Counted from the stretch's first letter, positions 1 to 15,580 are shown. The stretch is DNA of 64,000 nucleotides from Auanema rhodensis (GCA_964057225.1 OZ059894.1:868001-932000); one strand, 5' to 3'. The notes: a model not told the origin generated them from the sequence alone. Translations and numbers: made by a program.

Positions 1-10
1 AAGTGCACAT

Positions 11-16
11 CACGTG
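11..16. promoter_or_regulatory. CACGTG palindrome, site 1 (E-box / CDEI-like)
   Basis: Occurs once per A monomer, including the truncated ones, and reads ATCACGTG with its flank. This matches the RTCACRTG consensus of the yeast CDEI element bound by Cbf1, and the CACGTG E-box bound by animal bHLH-zip factors and plant G-box proteins. I see it changed to CATGTG only in the two monomers beginning near 33708 and 36004. The match is to a short motif; binding has not been shown. Confidence 0.6.
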
Positions 17-60
17 TACATTTAATTAGCATAAATTAAAGTTCACGTAAATTTCAAAAT

Positions 61-73
61 CATGGTTACCATG
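61..73. other. Inverted repeat CATGGT-T-ACCATG in satellite A
   Basis: Perfect 6-bp arms around one base, repeated in almost every monomer. An overlapping alternative pairs TGGTT (63-67) with AACCA (74-78) around a 6-nt loop. The most variable positions of the satellite (74 and 76) fall in the right arm of this alternative. Confidence 0.75.
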
Positions 74-154
74 AACCAATATCAATAAAAATTTGTTTTT
101 AGACTAATATGGACATGGGGAATCTAATTTTGAAAACCGCATCTCTTTATCTTT

Positions 155-160
155 CACGTG
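155..160. promoter_or_regulatory. CACGTG palindrome, site 2 (E-box)
   Basis: Centre of the 10-bp perfect palindrome TTCACGTGAA at monomer positions 153-162. It is present in all full-length A monomers that I read except the one mutated to CACGTT near 14415. It lies 32 bp before site 1 of the next monomer. The four 92-bp monomers and the 151-bp hybrid lose it through deletion. Confidence 0.6.
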
Positions 161-352
161 AAGCGAGTTACATACCAAGTGCACATCACGTGTACATTTA
201 ATTAGCATAAATTAAAGTTCACGTAAATTTCAAAGTCATGGTTACCATGAACCAATATCAATAAAAATTTGTTTTTCGACTAATATGGACATGGGGAATC
301 TAATTTTGAAAACCGCATCTCTTTATCTTTCACGTGAAGCGAGTTACATACC

Positions 353-1760
353 AAGTGCACATCACGTGTACATTTAATTAGCATAAATTAAAGTTCACGT
401 AAATTTCAAAGTCATGGTTACCATGAACCAATATCAATAAAAATTTGTTTTTAGACTAATATGAATATGGGGAATCTAATTTTGAAAACCGCATCTCCTT
501 ATTTTTCACGTGAAGCGAGTTACATACCAAGTGCACATCACGTGTACATTTAATTAGCATAAATTAAAGTTCACGTAAATTTCAAAATCATGGTTACCAT
601 GAATTAATATCAATAAAAATTTGTTTTTAGACTAATATGGACATGAGGATTCTAATTTTGAAAACCGCATCTCTTTATCTTTCACGTGAAGCGAGTTACA
701 TACCAAGTGCACATCACGTGTACATTTAATTAGCATAAATTAAAGTTCACGTAATTTTCAAAGTCATGGTTACCATGAACCAATATCAATAAAAATTTGT
801 TTTTAGACTAATATGGACATGGGGAATCTAATTTTGAAAACCGCATCTCTTTATCTTTCACGTGAAGCGAGTTACATACCAAGTGCACATCACGTGTACA
901 TTTAATTAGCATAAATTAAAGTTCACGTAAATTTCAAAGTCATGGTTACCATGCACCAATATCAATAAAAATTTGTTTTTAGACTAATATGGACATGGGG
1001 AATCTAATTTTGAAAACCGCATCTCTTTATCTTTCACGTGAAGCGAGTTACATACCAAGTGCACATCACGTGTACATTTAATTAGCATAAATTAAAGTTC
1101 ACGTAAATTTCAAAGTCATGGTTACCATGAACCAATATCAATAAAAATTTGTTTTTAGACTAATATGGACATGGGGAATCTAATTTTGAAAACCGCATCT
1201 CTTTATCTTTCACGTGAAGCGAGTTACATACCAAGTGCACATCACGTGTACATTTAATTAGCATAAATTAAAGTTCACGTAAATTTCAAAGTCATGGTTA
1301 CCATGAACCAATATCAATAAAAATTTGTTTTTAGACTAATATGGACATGGGGAATCTAATTTTGAAAACCGCATCTCTTTATCTTTCACGTGAAGCGAGT
1401 TACATACCAAGTGCACATCACGTGTACATTTAATTAGCATAAATTAAAGTTCACGTAAATTTCAAAGTCATGGTTACCATGCACCAATATCAATAAAAAT
1501 TTGTTTTTAGACTAATATGAATATGGGGAATCTAATTTTGAAAACCGCATCTCCTTATTTTTCACGTGAAGCGAGTTACATACCAAGTGCACATCACGTG
1601 TACATTTAATTAGCATAAATTAAAGTTCACGTAAATTTCAAAATCATGGTTACCATGAATTAATATCAATAAAAATTTGTTTTTAGACTAATATGGACAT
1701 GAGGATTCTAATTTTGAAAACCGCATCTCTTTATCTTTCACGTGAAGCGAGTTACATACC
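353..1760. repeat. Local 6-monomer offset in satellite A
   Basis: Two adjacent variant monomers at 353-704 recur at 1409-1760, 1056 bp (6 x 176) apart. Shared diagnostic changes are ATGAATATGG with CTCCTTATTTTTC in the first monomer, and GAATTAATATC with GAGGATTC in the second. These combinations are rare elsewhere, so the pairs are probably copies of one another. The intervening monomers are ordinary. Confidence 0.85.
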
Positions 1761-4700
1761 AAGTGCACATCACGTGTACATTTAATTAGCATAAATTAAA
1801 GTTCACGTAAATTTCAAAGTCATGGTTACCATGAACCAATATCAATAAAAATTTGTTTTTAGACTAATATGGACATGGGGAATCTAATTTTGAAAACCGC
1901 ATCTCTTTATCTTTCACGTGAAGCGAGTTACATACCAAGTGCACATCACGTGTACATTTAATTAGCATAAATTAAAGTTCACGTAAATTTCAAAGTCATG
2001 GTTACCATGAACCAATATCAATAAAAATTTGTTTTTAGACTAATATGGACATGGGGAATCTAATTTTGAAAACCGCATCTCTTTATCTTTCACGTGAAGC
2101 GAGTTACATACCAAGTGCACATCACGTGTACATTTAATTAGCATAAATTAAAGTTCACGTAAATTTCAAAGTCATGGTTACCATGAACCAATATCAATAA
2201 AAATTTGTTTTTAGACTAATATGGACATGGGGAATCTAATTTTGAAAACCGCATCTCTTTATCTTTCACGTGAAGCGAGTTACATACCAAGTGCACATCA
2301 CGTGTACATTTAATTAGCATAAATTAAAGTTCACGTAATTTTCAAAGTCATGGTTACCATGAACCAATATCAATAAAAATTTGTTTTTAGACTAATATGG
2401 ACATGGGGAATCTAATTTTGAAAACCGCATCTCTTTATCTTTCACGTGAAGCGAGTTACATACCAAGTGCACATCACGTGTACATTTAATTAGCATAAAT
2501 TAAAGTTCACGTAAATTTCAAAGTCATGGTTACCATGCACCAATATCAATAAAAATTTGTTTTTAGACTAATATGGACATGGGGAATCTAATTTTGAAAA
2601 CCGCATCTCTTTATCTTTCACGTGAAGCGAGTTACATACCAAGTGCACATCACGTGTACATTTAATTAGCATAAATTAAAGTTCACGTAAATTTCAAAGT
2701 CATGGTTACCATGCACCAATATCAATAAAAATTTGTTTTTAGACTAATATGGACATGGGGAATCTAATTTTGAAAACCGCATCTCTTTATCTTTCACGTG
2801 AAGCGAGTTACATACCAAGTGCACATCACGTGTACATTTAATTAGCATAAATTAAAGTTCACGTAAATTTCAAAGTCATGGTTACCATGAACCAATATCA
2901 ATAAAAATTTGTTTTTAGACTAATATGGACATGGGGAATCTAATTTTGAAAACCGCATCTCTTTATCTTTCACGTGAAGCGAGTTACATACCAAGTGCAC
3001 ATCACGTGTACATTTAATTAGCATAAATTAAAGTTCACGTAAATTTCAAAGTCATGGTTACCATGCACCAATATCAATAAAAATTTGTTTTTAGACTAAT
3101 ATGGACATGGGGAATCTAATTTTGAAAACCGCATCTCTTTATCTTTCACGTGAAGCGAGTTACATACCAAGTGCACATCACGTGTACATTTAATTAGCAT
3201 AAATTAAAGTTCACGTAAATTTCAAAGTCATGGTTACCATGAACCAATATCAATAAAAATTTGTTTTTAGACTAATATGGACATGGGGAATCTAATTTTG
3301 AAAACCGCATCTCTTTATCTTTCACGTGAAGCGAGTTACATACCAAGTGCACATCACGTGTACATTTAATTAGCATAAATTAAAGTTCACGTAAATTTCA
3401 AAGTCATGGTTACCATGAACCAATATCAATAAAAATTTGTTTTTAGACTAATATGGACATGGGGAATCTAATTTTGAAAACCGCATCTCTTTATCTTTCA
3501 CGTGAAGCGAGTTACATACCAAGTGCACATCACGTGTACATTTAATTAGCATAAATTAAAGTTCACGTAAATTTCAAAGTCATGGTTACCATGCACCAAT
3601 ATCAATAAAAATTTGTTTTTAGACTAATATGGACATGGGGAATCTAATTTTGAAAACCGCATCTCTTTATCTTTCACGTGAAGCGAGTTACATACCAAGT
3701 GCACATCACGTGTACATTTAATTAGCATAAATTAAAGTTCACGTAAATTTCAAAGTCATGGTTACCATGAACCAATATCAATAAAAATTTGTTTTTAGAC
3801 TAATATGGACATGGGGAATCTAATTTTGAAAACCGCATCTCTTTATCTTTCACGTGAAGCGAGTTACATACCAAGTGCACATCACGTGTACATTTAATTA
3901 GCATAAATTAAAGTTCACGTAAATTTCAAAGTCATGGTTACCATGAACCAATATCAATAAAAATTTGTTTTTAGACTAATATGGACATGGGGAATCTAAT
4001 TTTGAAAACCGCATCTCTTTATCTTTCACGTGAAGCGAGTTACATACCAAGTGCACATCACGTGTACATTTAATTAGCATAAATTAAAGTTCACGTAAAT
4101 TTCAAAGTCATGGTTACCATGCACCAATATCAATAAAAATTTGTTTTTAGACTAATATGGACATGGGGAATCTAATTTTGAAAACCGCATCTCTTTATCT
4201 TTCACGTGAAGCGAGTTACATACCAAGTGCACATCACGTGTACATTTAATTAGCATAAATTAAAGTTCACGTAAATTTCAAAGTCATGGTTACCATGAAC
4301 CAATATCAATAAAAATTTGTTTTTAGACTAATATGGACATGGGGAATCTAATTTTGAAAACCGCATCTCTTTATCTTTCACGTGAAGCGAGTTACATACC
4401 AAGTGCACATCACGTGTACATTTAATTAGCATAAATTAAAGTTCACGTAAATTTCAAAGTCATGGTTACCATGCACCAATATCAATAAAAATTTGTTTTT
4501 AGACTAATATGGACATGGGGAATCTAATTTTGAAAACCGCATCTCTTTATCTTTCACGTGAAGCGAGTTACATACCAAGTGCACATCACGTGTACATTTA
4601 ATTAGCATAAATTAAAGTTCACGTAAATTTCAAAGTCATGGTTACCATGAACCAATATCAATAAAAATTTGTTTTTAGACTAATATGGACATGGGGAATC

Positions 4701-5456
4701 TAATTTTGAAAACCGCATCTCTTTATCTTTCACGTGAAGCGAGTTACATACCAAGTGCACATCACGTGTACATTTAATTAGCATAAATTAAAGTTCACGT
4801 AAATTTCAAAGTCATGGTTACCATGAACCAATATCAATAAAAATTTGTTTTTAGACTAATATGGACATGGGGAATCTAATTTTGAAAACCGCATCTCTTT
4901 ATCTTTCACGTGAAGCGAGTTACATACCAAGTGCACATCACGTGTACATTTAATTAGCATAAATTAAAGTTCACGTAAATTTCAAAGTCATGGTTACCAT
5001 GAACCAATATCAATAAAAATTTGTTTTTAGACTAATATGAACATGAAGAATCTAATTTTGAAAACCGCATCTCTTTATCTTTCACGTGAAGCGAGTTACA
5101 TACCAAGTGCACATCACGTGTACATTTAATTAGCATAAATTAAAGTTCACGTAAATTTCAAAGTCATGGTTACCATGAACCAATATCAATAAAAATTTGT
5201 TTTTAGACTAATATGGACATGGGGAATCTAATTTTGAAAACCGCATCTCTTTATCTTTCACGTGAAGCGAGTTACATACCAAGTGCACATCACGTGTACA
5301 TTTAATTAGCATAAATTAAAGTTCACGTAAATTTCAAAGTCATGGTTACCATGAACCAATATCAATAAAAATTTGTTTTTAGACTAATATGAACATGAAG
5401 AATCTAATTTTGAAAACCGCATCTCTTTATCTTTCACGTGAAGCGAGTTACATACC

Positions 5457-5631
5457 AAGTGCACATCACGTGTACATTTAATTAGCATAAATTAAAGTTC
5501 ACGTAAATTTCAAAGTCATGGTTACCATGCACCAGTATCAATAAAAATTTGTTTTAGACTAATATGGACATGGGGAATCTAATTTTGACAACCGCATCTC
5601 TTTATCTTTCACGTGAAGCGAGTTACATACC
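5457..5631. repeat. 175-bp A monomer with a single-base deletion
   Basis: One T is missing from the run after AAATTTG (near 5551-5554), shifting the phase of everything downstream by one. It also carries CACCAGTATC and TTTTGACAACC. It is the only length change I found in the first 33.6 kb. Confidence 0.9.
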
Positions 5632-5983
5632 AAGTGCACATCACGTGTACATTTAATTAGCATAAGTTAAAGTTCACGTAAATTTCAAAGTCATGGTTAC
5701 CATGAACCAATATCAATAAAAATTTGTTTTTAGACTAATATGGACATGGGGAATCTAATTTTGAAAACCGCATCTCTTTATCTTTCACGTGAAGCGAGTT
5801 ACATACCAAGTGCACATCACGTGTACATTTAATTAGCATAAATTAAAGTTCACGTAAATTTCAAAGTCATGGTTACCATGAACCAATATCAATAAAAATT
5901 TGTTTTTAGACTAATATGGACATGGGGAATCTAATTTTGAAAACCGCATCTCTTTATCTTTCACGTGAAGCGAGTTACATACC

Positions 5984-6863
5984 AAGTGCACATCACGTGT
6001 ACATTTAATTAGCATAAATTAAAGTTCACGTAATTTTCAAAGACATGGTTACCATGAACCAATATCAATAAAAATTTGTTTTTAGACTAATATGGACATG
6101 GGGAATCTAATTTTGAAAACCACATCTCTTTATCTTTCACGTGAAGCGAGTTACATACCAAGTGCACATCACGTGTACATTTAATTAGCATAAATTAAAG
6201 TTCACGTAAATTTCAAAGTCATGGTTACCATGAACCAATATCAATAAAAATTTGTTTTTAGACTAATATGAACATGAAGAATCTAATTTTGAAAACCGCA
6301 TCTCTTTATCTTTCACGTGAAGCGAGTTACATACCAAGTGCACATCACGTGTACATTTAATTAGCATAAATTAAAGTTCACGTAAATTTCAAAATCATGG
6401 TTACCATGCACCAATATCAATAAAAATTTGTTTTTAGACTAATATGGACATGGGGAATCTAATTTTGAAAACCGCATCTCTTTATCTTTCACGTGAAGCG
6501 AGTTACATACCAAGTGCACATCACGTGTACATTTAATTAGCATAAATTAAAGTTCACGTAATTTTCAAAGACATGGTTACCATGAACCAATATCAATAAA
6601 AATTTGTTTTTAGACTAATATGGACATGGGGAATCTAATTTTGAAAACCACATCTCTTTATCTTTCACGTGAAGCGAGTTACATACCAAGTGCACATCAC
6701 GTGTACATTTAATTAGCATAAATTAAAGTTCACGTAAATTTCAAAGTCATGGTTACCATGAACCAATATCAATAAAAATTTGTTTTTAGACTAATATGAA
6801 CATGAAGAATCTAATTTTGAAAACCGCATCTCTTTATCTTTCACGTGAAGCGAGTTACATACC
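5984..6863. repeat. 3-monomer (528 bp) offset duplication in satellite A
   Basis: Monomers 5984-6335 and 6512-6863 share AAAGACATGG with AACCACATCTC in the first unit and GAACATGAAGAATC in the second. The offset is 528 bp (3 x 176). The third monomers differ, so the copied segment is about two monomers long. Confidence 0.85.
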
Positions 6864-9800
6864 AAGTGCACATCACGTGTACATTTAATTAGCATAAATT
6901 AAAGTTCACGTAAATTTCAAAGTCATGGTTACCATGAACCAATATCAATAAAAATTTGTTTTCAGACTAATATGGACATGGGGAATCTAATTTTGAAAAC
7001 CGCATCTCTTTATCTTTCACGTGAAGCGAGTTACATAGCAAGTGCACATCACGTGTACATTTAATTAGCATAAATTAAAGTTCACGTAAATTTCAAAGTC
7101 ATGGTTACCATGCACCAATATCAATAAAAATTTGTTTTTAGACTAATATGGACATGGGGAATCTAATTTTGAAAACCGCATCTCTTTATCTTTCACGTGA
7201 AGCGAGTTACATACCAAGTGCACATCACGTGTACATTTAATTAGGATAAATTAAAGTTCACGTAAATTTCAAAGTCATGGTTACCATGAACCAATATCAA
7301 TGAAAATTTGTTTTTAGACTAATATGGACATGGGGAATCTAATTTTGAAAACCGCATTTCTTTATCTTTCACGTGAAGCGAGTTACATACCAAGTGCACA
7401 TCACGTGTACATTTAATTAGCATAAATTAAAGTTCACGTAAATTTCAAAGTCATGGTTACCATGAACCAATATCAATAAAAATTTGTTTTTAGACTAATA
7501 TGGACATGGGGAATCTAATTTTGAAAACCGCATCTCTTTATCTTTCACGTGAAGCGAGTTACATACCAAGTGCACATCACGTGTACATTTAATTAGCATA
7601 AATTAAAGTTCACGTAAATTTCAAAGTCATGGTTACCATGCACCAGTATCAATAAAAATTTGTTTTTAGACTAATATGGACATGGGGAATCTAATTTTGA
7701 AAACCGCATCTCTTCATCTTTCACGTGAAGCGAGTTACATACTAAGTGCACATCACGTGTACATTTAATTAGCATAAATTAAAGTTCACGTAAATTTCAA
7801 AGTCATGGTTACCATGCACCAATATCAATAAAAATTTGTTTTTAGACTAATATGGACATGGGGAATCTAATTTTGAAAACCGCATCTCTTTATCTTTCAC
7901 GTGAAGCGAGTTACATACCAAGTGCACATCACGTGTACATTTAATTAGCATAAATTAAAGTTCACGTAAATTTCAAAGTCATGGTTACCATGCACCAATA
8001 TCAATAAAAATTTGTTTTTAGACTAATATGGACATGGGGAATCTAATTTTGAAAACCGCATCTCTTCATCTTTCACGTGAAGCGAGTTACATACCAAGTG
8101 CACATCACGTGTACATTTAATTAGCATAAATTAAAGTTCACGTAAATTTCAAAGTCATGGTTACCATGCACCAATATCAATAAAAATTTATTTTTAGACT
8201 AATATGGACATGGGGAATCTAATTTTGAAAACCGCATCTCTTTATCTTTCACGTGAAGCGAGTTACATACCAAGTGCACATCACGTGTACATTTAATTAG
8301 CATAAATTAAAGTTCACGTAAATTTCAAAGTCATGGTTACCATGCACCAATATCAATAAAAATTTGTTTTTAGACTAATATGGACATGGGGAATCTAATT
8401 TTGAAAACCGCATCTCTTCATCTTTCACGTGAAGCGAGTTACATACCAAGTGCACATCACGTGTACATTTAATTAGCATAAATTAAAGTTCACGTAAATT
8501 TCAAAGTCATGGTTACCATGCACCAATATCAATAAAAATTTGTTTTTAGACTAATATGGACATGGGGAATCTAATTTTGAAAACCGCATCTCTTTATCTT
8601 TCACGTGAAGCGAGTTACATACCAAGTGCACATCACGTGTACATTTAATTAGCATAAATTAAAGTTCACGTAAATTTCAAAGTCATGGTTACCATGAACC
8701 AATATCAATAAAAATTTGTTTTTAGACTAATATGGACATGGGGAATCTAATTTTGAAAACCGCATCTCTTTATCTTTCACGTGAAGCGAGTTACATACCA
8801 AGTGCACATCACGTGTACATTTAATTAGCATAAATTAAAGTTCACGTAAATTTCAAAGTCATGGTTACCATGAACCAATATCAATAAAAATTTGTTTTTA
8901 GACTAATATGGACATGGGGAATCTAATTTTGAAAACCGCATCTCTTCATCTTTCACGTGAAGCGAGTTACATACCAAGTGCACATCACGTGTACATTAAA
9001 TTAGCATAAATTAAAGTTCACGTAAATTTCAAAGTCATGGTTACCATGCACCAATATCAATAAAAATTTGTTTTTAGACTAATATGGACATGGGGAATCT
9101 AATTTTGAAAAACGCATCTCTTTATCTTTCACGTGAAGCGAGTTACATACCAAGTGCACATCACGTGTACATTTAATTAGCATAAATTAAAGTTCACGTA
9201 AATTTCAAAGTCATGGTTACCATGAACCAATATCAATAAAAATTTGTTTTTAGACTAATATGGACATGGGGAATCTAATTTTGAAAACCGCATCTCTTTA
9301 TCTTTCACGTGAAGCGAGTTACATACCAAGTGCACATCACGTGTACATTTAATTAGCATAAATTAAAGTTCACGTAAATTTCAAAGTCATGGTTACCATG
9401 CACCAGTATCAATAAAAATTTGTTTTTAGACTAATATGGACATGGGGAATCTAATTTTGAAAACCGCATCTCTTCATCTTTCACGTGAAGCGAGTTACAT
9501 ACCAAGTGCACATCACGTGTACATTTAATTAGCATAAATTAAAGTTCACGTAAATTTCAAAGTCATGGTTACCATGCACCAATATCAATAAAAATTTGTT
9601 TTTAGACTAATATGGACATGGGGAATCTAATTTTGAAAACCGCATCTCTTTATCTTTCACGTGAAGCGAGTTACATACCAAGTGCACATCACGTGTACAT
9701 TTAATTAGCATAAATTAAAGTTCACGTAAATTTCAAAGTCATGGTTACCATGCACCAATATCAATAAAAATTTGTTTTTAGACTAATATGGACATGGGGA

Positions 9801-12800
9801 ATCTAATTTTGAAAACCGCATCTCTTCATCTTTCACGTGAAGCGAGTTACATACCAAGTGCACATCACGTGTACATTTAATTAGCATAAATTAAAGTTCA
9901 CGTAAATTTCAAAGTCATGGTTACCATGCACCAATATCAATAAAAATTTGTTTTTAGACTAATATGGACATGGGGAATCTAATTTTGAAAACCGCATCTC
10001 TTTATCTTTCACGTGAAGCGAGTTACATACCAAGTGCACATCACGTGTACATTTAATTAGCATAAATTAAAGTTCACGTAAATTTCAAAGTCATGGTTAC
10101 CATGCACCAGTATCAATAAAAATTTGTTTTTAGACTAATATGGACATGGGGAATCTAATTTTGAAAACCGCATCTCTTCATCTTTCACGTGAAGCGAGTT
10201 ACATACCAAGTGCACATCACGTGTACATTTAATTAGCATAAATTAAAGTTCACGTAAATTTCAAAGTCATGGTTACCATGAACCAATATCAATAAAAATT
10301 TGTTTTTAGACTAATATGGACATGGGGAATCTAATTTTGAAAACCGCATCTCTTCATCTTTCACGTGAAGCGAGTTACATACCAAGTGCACATCACGTGT
10401 ACATTAAATTAGCATAAATTAAAGTTCACGTAAATTTCAAAGTCATGGTTACCATGCACCAATATCAAAAAAAATTTGTTTTTAGACTAATATGGACATG
10501 GGGAATCTAATTTTGAAAACCGCATCTCTTCATCTTTCACGTGAAGCGAGTTACATACCAAGTGCACATCACGTGTACATTTAATTAGCATAAATTAAAG
10601 TTCACGTAAATTTCAAAGTCATGGTTACCATGCACCAATATCAATAAAAATTTGTTTTTAGACTAATATGGACATGGGAAATCTAATTTTGAAAACCGCA
10701 TCTCTTTATCTTTCACGTGAAGCGAGTTACATACCAAGTGCACATCACGTGTACATTTAATTAGCATAAATTAAAGTTCACGTAAATTTCAAAGTCATGG
10801 TTACCATGCACCAATATCAATAAAAATTTGTTTTTAGACTAATATGGACATGGGGAATCTAATTTTGAAAACCGCATCTCTTTATCTTTCACGTGAAGCG
10901 AGTTACATACCAAGTGCACATCACGTGTACATTTAATTAGCATAAATTAAAGTTCACGTAAATTTCAAAGTCATGGTTACCATGAAGCAATATCAATAAA
11001 AATTTGTTTTTAGACTAATATGGACATGGGGAATCTAATTTTGAAAACCGCATCTCTTCATCTTTCACGTGAAGCGAGTTACATACCAAGTGCACATCAC
11101 GTGTACATTTAATTAGCATAAATTAAAGTTCACGCAAATTTCAAAGTCATGGTTACCATGAACCAATATCAATGAAAATTTGTTTTTAGACTAATATGGA
11201 CATGGGGAATCTAATTTTGAAAACCGCATTTCTTTATCTTTCACGTGAAGCGAGTTACATACCAAGTGCACATCACGTGTACATTTAATTAGCATAAATT
11301 AAAGTTCACGTAAAATTCAAAGTCATGGTTACCATGAACCAATATCAATAAAAATTTGTTTTTAGACTAATATGGACATGGGGAATCTAATTTTGAAAAC
11401 CGCATCTCTTTATCTTTCACGTGAAGCGAGTTACATACCAAGTGCACATCACGTGTACATTTAATTAGCATAAATTAAAGTTCACGTAAATTTCAAAGTT
11501 ATGGTTACCATGCACCAATATCAATAAAAATTTGTTTTTAGACTAATATGGACATGGGGAATCTAATTTTGAAAACCGCATCTCTTTATCTTTCACGTGA
11601 AGCGAGTTACATACCAAGTGCACATCACGTGTACATTTAATTAGCATAAATTAAAGTTCACGTAAATTTCAAAGTCATGGTTACCATGAAGCAATATCAA
11701 TAAAAATTTGTTTTTAGACTAATATGGACATGGGGAATCTAATTTTGAAAACCGCATCTCTTTATCTTTCACGTGAAGCGAGTTACATACCAAGTGCACA
11801 TCACGTGTACATTTAATTAGCATAAATTAAAGTTCACGTAAATTTCAAAGTCATGGTTACCATGCACCAATATCAATAAAAATTTGTTTTTAGACTAATA
11901 TGGACATGGGGAATCTAATTTTGAAAACCGCATCTCTTTATCTTTCACGTGAAGCGAGTTACATACCAAGTGCACATCACGTGTACATTTAATTAGCATA
12001 AATTAAAGTTCACGTAAATTTCAAAGTCATGGTTACCATGCACCAATATCAATAAAAATTTGTTTTTAGACTAATATGGACATGGGGAATCTAATTTTGA
12101 AAACCGCATCTCTTCATCTTTCACGTGAAGCGAGTTACATACCAAGTGCACATCACGTGTACATTTAATTAGCATAAATTAAAGTTCACGTAAATTTCAA
12201 AGTCATGGTTACCATGCACCAATATCAATAAAAATTTGTTTTTAGACTAATATGGACATGGGGAATCTAATTTTGAAAACCGCATCTCTTTATCTTTCAC
12301 GTGAAGCGAGTTACATACCAAGTGCACATCACGTGTACATTTAATTAGCATAAATTAAAGTTCACGTAAATTTCAAAGTCATGGTTACCATGAACCAATA
12401 TCAATAAAAATTTGTTTTTAGACTAATATGGACATGGGGAATCTAATTTTGAAAACCGCATCTCTTTATCTTTCACGTGAAGCGAGTTACATACCAAGTG
12501 CACATCACGTGTACATTTAATTAGCATAAATTAAAGTTCACGTAAATTTCAAAGTCATGGTTACCATGAACCAATATCAATAAAAATTTGTTTTTAGACT
12601 AATATGGACATGGGGAATCTAATTTTGAAAACCGCATCTCTTTATCTTTCACGTGAAGCGAGTTACATACCAAGTGCACATCACGTGTACATTTAATTAG
12701 CATAAATTAAAGTTCACGTAAATTTCAAAGTCATGGTTACCATGCACCAATATCAATAAAAATTTGTTTTTAGACTAATATGGACATGGGGAATCTAATT

Positions 12801-15580
12801 TTGAAAACCGCATCTCTTCATCTTTCACGTGAAGCGAGTTACATACCAAGTGCACATCACGTGTACATTTAATTAGCATAAATTAAAGTTCACGTAAATT
12901 TCAAAGTCATGGTTACCATGCACCAATATCAATAAAAATTTGTTTTTAGACTAATATGGACATGGGGAATCTAATTTTGAAAACCGCATCTCTTTATCTT
13001 TCACGTGAAGCGAGTTACATACCAAGTGCACATCACGTGTACATTTAATTAGCATAAATTAAAGTTCACGTAAATTTCAAAGTCATGGTTACCATGCACC
13101 AGTATCAATAAAAATTTGTTTTTAGACTAATATGGACATGGGGAATCTAATTTTGAAAACCGCATCTCTTCATCTTTCACGTGAAGCGAGTTACATACCA
13201 AGTGCACATCACGTGTACATTTAATTAGCATAAATTAAAGTTCACGTAAATTTCAAAGTCATGGTTACCATGAACCAATATCAATAAAAATTTGTTTTTA
13301 GACTAATATGGACATGGGGAATCTAATTTTGAAAACCGCATCTCTTCATCTTTCACGTGAAGCGAGTTACATACCAAGTGCACATCACGTGTACATTAAA
13401 TTAGCATAAATTAAAGTTCACGTAAATTTCAAAGTCATGGTTACCATGCACCAATATCAATAAAAATTTGTTTTTAGACTAATATGGACATGGGGAATCT
13501 AATTTTGAAAACCGCATCTCTTTATCTTTCACGTGAAGCGAGTTACATACCAAGTGCACATCACGTGTACATTTAATTAGCATAAATTAAAGTTCACGTA
13601 AATTTCAAAGTCATGGTTACCATGAAGCAATATCAATAAAAATTTGTTTTTAGACTAATATGGACATGGGGAATCTAATTTTGAAAACCGCATCTCTTTA
13701 TCTTTCACGTGAAGCGAGTTACATACCAAGTGCACATCACGTGTACATTTAATTAGCATAAATTAAAGTTCACGTAAATTTCAAAGTCATGGTTACCATG
13801 AACCAATATCAATGAAAATTTGTTTTTAGACTAATATGGACATGGGGAATCTAATTTTGAAAACCGCATCTCTTTATCTTTCACGTGAAGCGAGTTACAT
13901 ACCAAGTGCACATCACGTGTACATTTAATTAGCATAAATTAAAGTTCACGTAAATTTCAAAGTCATGGTTACCATGAACCAATATCAATAAAAATTTGTT
14001 TTTAGACTAATATGGACATGGGGAATCTAATTTTGAAAACCGCATCTCTTTATCTTTCACGTGAAGCGAGTTACATACCAAGTGCACATCACGTGTACAT
14101 TTAATTAGCATAAATTAAAGTTCACGTAAATTTCAAAGTCATGGTTACCATGAACCAATATCAATAAAAATTTGTTTTTAGACTAATATGGACATGGGGA
14201 ATCTAATTTTGAAAACCGCATCTCTTTATCTTTCACGTGAAGCGAGTTACATACCAAGTGCACATCACGTGTACATTTAATTAGCATAAATTAAAGTTCA
14301 CGTAAATTTCAAAGTCATGGTTACCATGCACCAATATCAATAAAAATTTGTTTTTAAACTAATATGGACATGGGGAATCTAATTTTGAAAACCGCATCTC
14401 TTTATCTTTCACGTTAAGCGAGTTACATACCAAGTGCACATCACGTGTACATTTAATTAGCATAAATTAAAGTTCACGTAAATTTCAAAGTCATGGTTAC
14501 CATGCACCAATATCAATAAAAATTTGTTTTTAGACTAATATGGACATGGGGAATCTAATTTTGAAAACCGCATCTCTTTATCTTTCACGTGAAGCGAGTT
14601 ACATACCAAGTGCACATCACGTGTACATTTAATTAGCATAAATTAAAGTTCACGTAAATTTCAAAGTCATGGTTACCATGCACCAATATCAATAAAAATT
14701 TGTTTTTAGACTAATATGGACATGGGGAATCTAATTTTGAAAACCGCATCTCTTTATCTTTCACGTGAAGCGAGTTACATACCAAGTGCACATCACGTGT
14801 ACATTTAATTAGCATAAATTAAAGTTCACGTAAATTTCAAAGTCATGGTTACCATGAACCAATATCAATAAAAATTTGTTTTTAGACTAATATGGACATG
14901 GGGAATCTAATTTTGAAAACCGCATCTCTTTATCTTTCACGTGAAGCGAGTTACATACCAAGTGCACATCACGTGTACATTTAATTAGCATAAATTAAAG
15001 TTCACGTAAATTTCAAAGTCATGGTTACCATGCACCAATATCAATAAAAATTTGTTTTTAGACTAATATGGACATGGGGAATCTAATTTTGAAAACCGCA
15101 TCTCCTTATCTTTCACGTGAAGCGAGTTACATACCAAGTGCACATCACGTGTACATTTAATTAGCATAAATTAAAGTTCACGTAAATTTCAAAGTCATGG
15201 TTACCATGCACCAATATCAATAAAAATTTGTTTTTAGACTAATATGGACATGGGGAATCTAATTTTGAAAACCGCATCTCTTTATCTTTCACGTGAAGCG
15301 AGTTACATACCAAGTGCACATCACGTGTACATTTAATTAGCATAAATTAAAGTTCACGTAAATTTCAAAGTCATGGTTACCATGAACTAATATCAATAAA
15401 AAATTGTTTTTAGACTAATATGGACATGGGGAATCTAATTTTGAAAACCGCATCTCTTTATCTTTCACGTGAAGCGAGTTACATACCAAGTGCACATCAC
15501 GTGTACATTTAATTAGCATAAATTAAAGTTCACGTAAATTTCAAAGTCATGGTTACCATGAACCAATATCAATAAAAATT

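Larger units (their letters stand above)
1..176. repeat. Satellite A reference monomer
   Basis: Representative unit used for all monomer positions given here. In order it holds GTGCAC (3-8), CACGTG (11-16), a CACGT core (44-48), the inverted repeat CATGGT-T-ACCATG (61-73), an A/T tract (87-100), a short G run (117-120) and a second CACGTG (155-160). Position 1 is only a convenience set by the window edge and is not a biological start. Confidence 0.97.
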
